Shown here in pieces: positions 16,216 through 16,354 of a stretch of DNA of 16,354 bases (position 1 is the stretch's first letter; the number at the start of each line of letters is the position of its first letter). Position numbers and translations under genes: made by a program. Under the pieces are notes generated by a model. The model made no database searches. It was not told the origin of the DNA and worked only from the letters and a program-made list of their open reading frames with translations. The DNA comes from Saccoglossus kowalevskii. Taxonomy: Eukaryota > Hemichordata > Enteropneusta > Harrimaniidae. The stretch spans positions 33,967 through 50,320 of the forward strand of contig NW_003116962.1 in NCBI RefSeq assembly GCF_000003605.2, given 5' to 3'.

Positions 16216-16354
16216 GAAAGTATGTGGCTGTCTATCGCACACATTCGATCAGGTCCAAAAAACTGTGAGCACTGTGATTGTGTAATGGTAACACAAAAGA
16301 CTATGATAGACTGTAATACGTCGTTTATTTCGGAAAACAAGTCTGGCATCAAAG

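Overview
This window looks like repeat-dominated intergenic or intronic DNA from an animal genome, probably a marine invertebrate. No bacterial-style gene organisation is visible: there are no operons, Shine-Dalgarno sites or dense ORFs. Most of it is AT-rich. Long stretches are minisatellite or ~140-150 bp tandem repeats, and there are decayed DIRS-type retrotransposon pieces, a poly(A)-tailed retroposon with a target-site duplication, and a MITE-like DNA transposon. I cannot name the species from sequence alone. I recognise no intact host gene, rRNA or tRNA.

Layout. 1-1436: a 51-bp minisatellite in two blocks, split by a ~60-bp spacer carrying AGGTCA direct repeats. 1437-2130, 3331-4866 and (diverged) 11637-11985: three copies of one dispersed repeat ('module A'). 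It is built of ~140-bp sub-repeats containing an inverted pair of ATGGC/GCCAT motifs and ends in a shared 3' tail. The second copy holds a near-identical 403-bp tandem duplication. 2131-3330: AT-rich DNA with small degenerate repeats and one structured segment.

From ~5640 to 9265, GC content rises and a heavily frameshifted DIRS-like retrotransposon lies on the + strand. Its order is a possible gag-like region, reverse transcriptase, RNase H, the DLFA-type connector, and the first part of a tyrosine recombinase. It stops at a (TG)n microsatellite followed by about nine degenerate ~150-bp AT-rich tandem units (9310-10625). The C-terminal part of a DIRS-type tyrosine recombinase then resumes at ~10690. 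That fragment is itself interrupted by a ~322-bp retroposon (11185-11506) with an A-rich 3' end and a 16-bp target-site duplication, so the locus reads as nested insertions.

11523-14050 is AT-rich non-coding DNA with one long imperfect hairpin (12209-12326). 14567-15250 is a ~684-bp non-autonomous DNA transposon with perfect 15-bp terminal inverted repeats and a possible TA target duplication. A 51-codon ORF at 15405-15560 resembles the N-terminal helix-turn-helix of Tc1/mariner-type transposases. The right edge carries further fragments with the GCCATCTTG motif.

Nothing here forms a working pathway. The most unusual signals are regulatory-looking: each 51-bp minisatellite unit packs two POU-octamer-like motifs exactly one helical turn apart next to a TAATTA palindrome, and the octamer recurs in the other two tandem-repeat families. 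All binding statements are motif-based inference.
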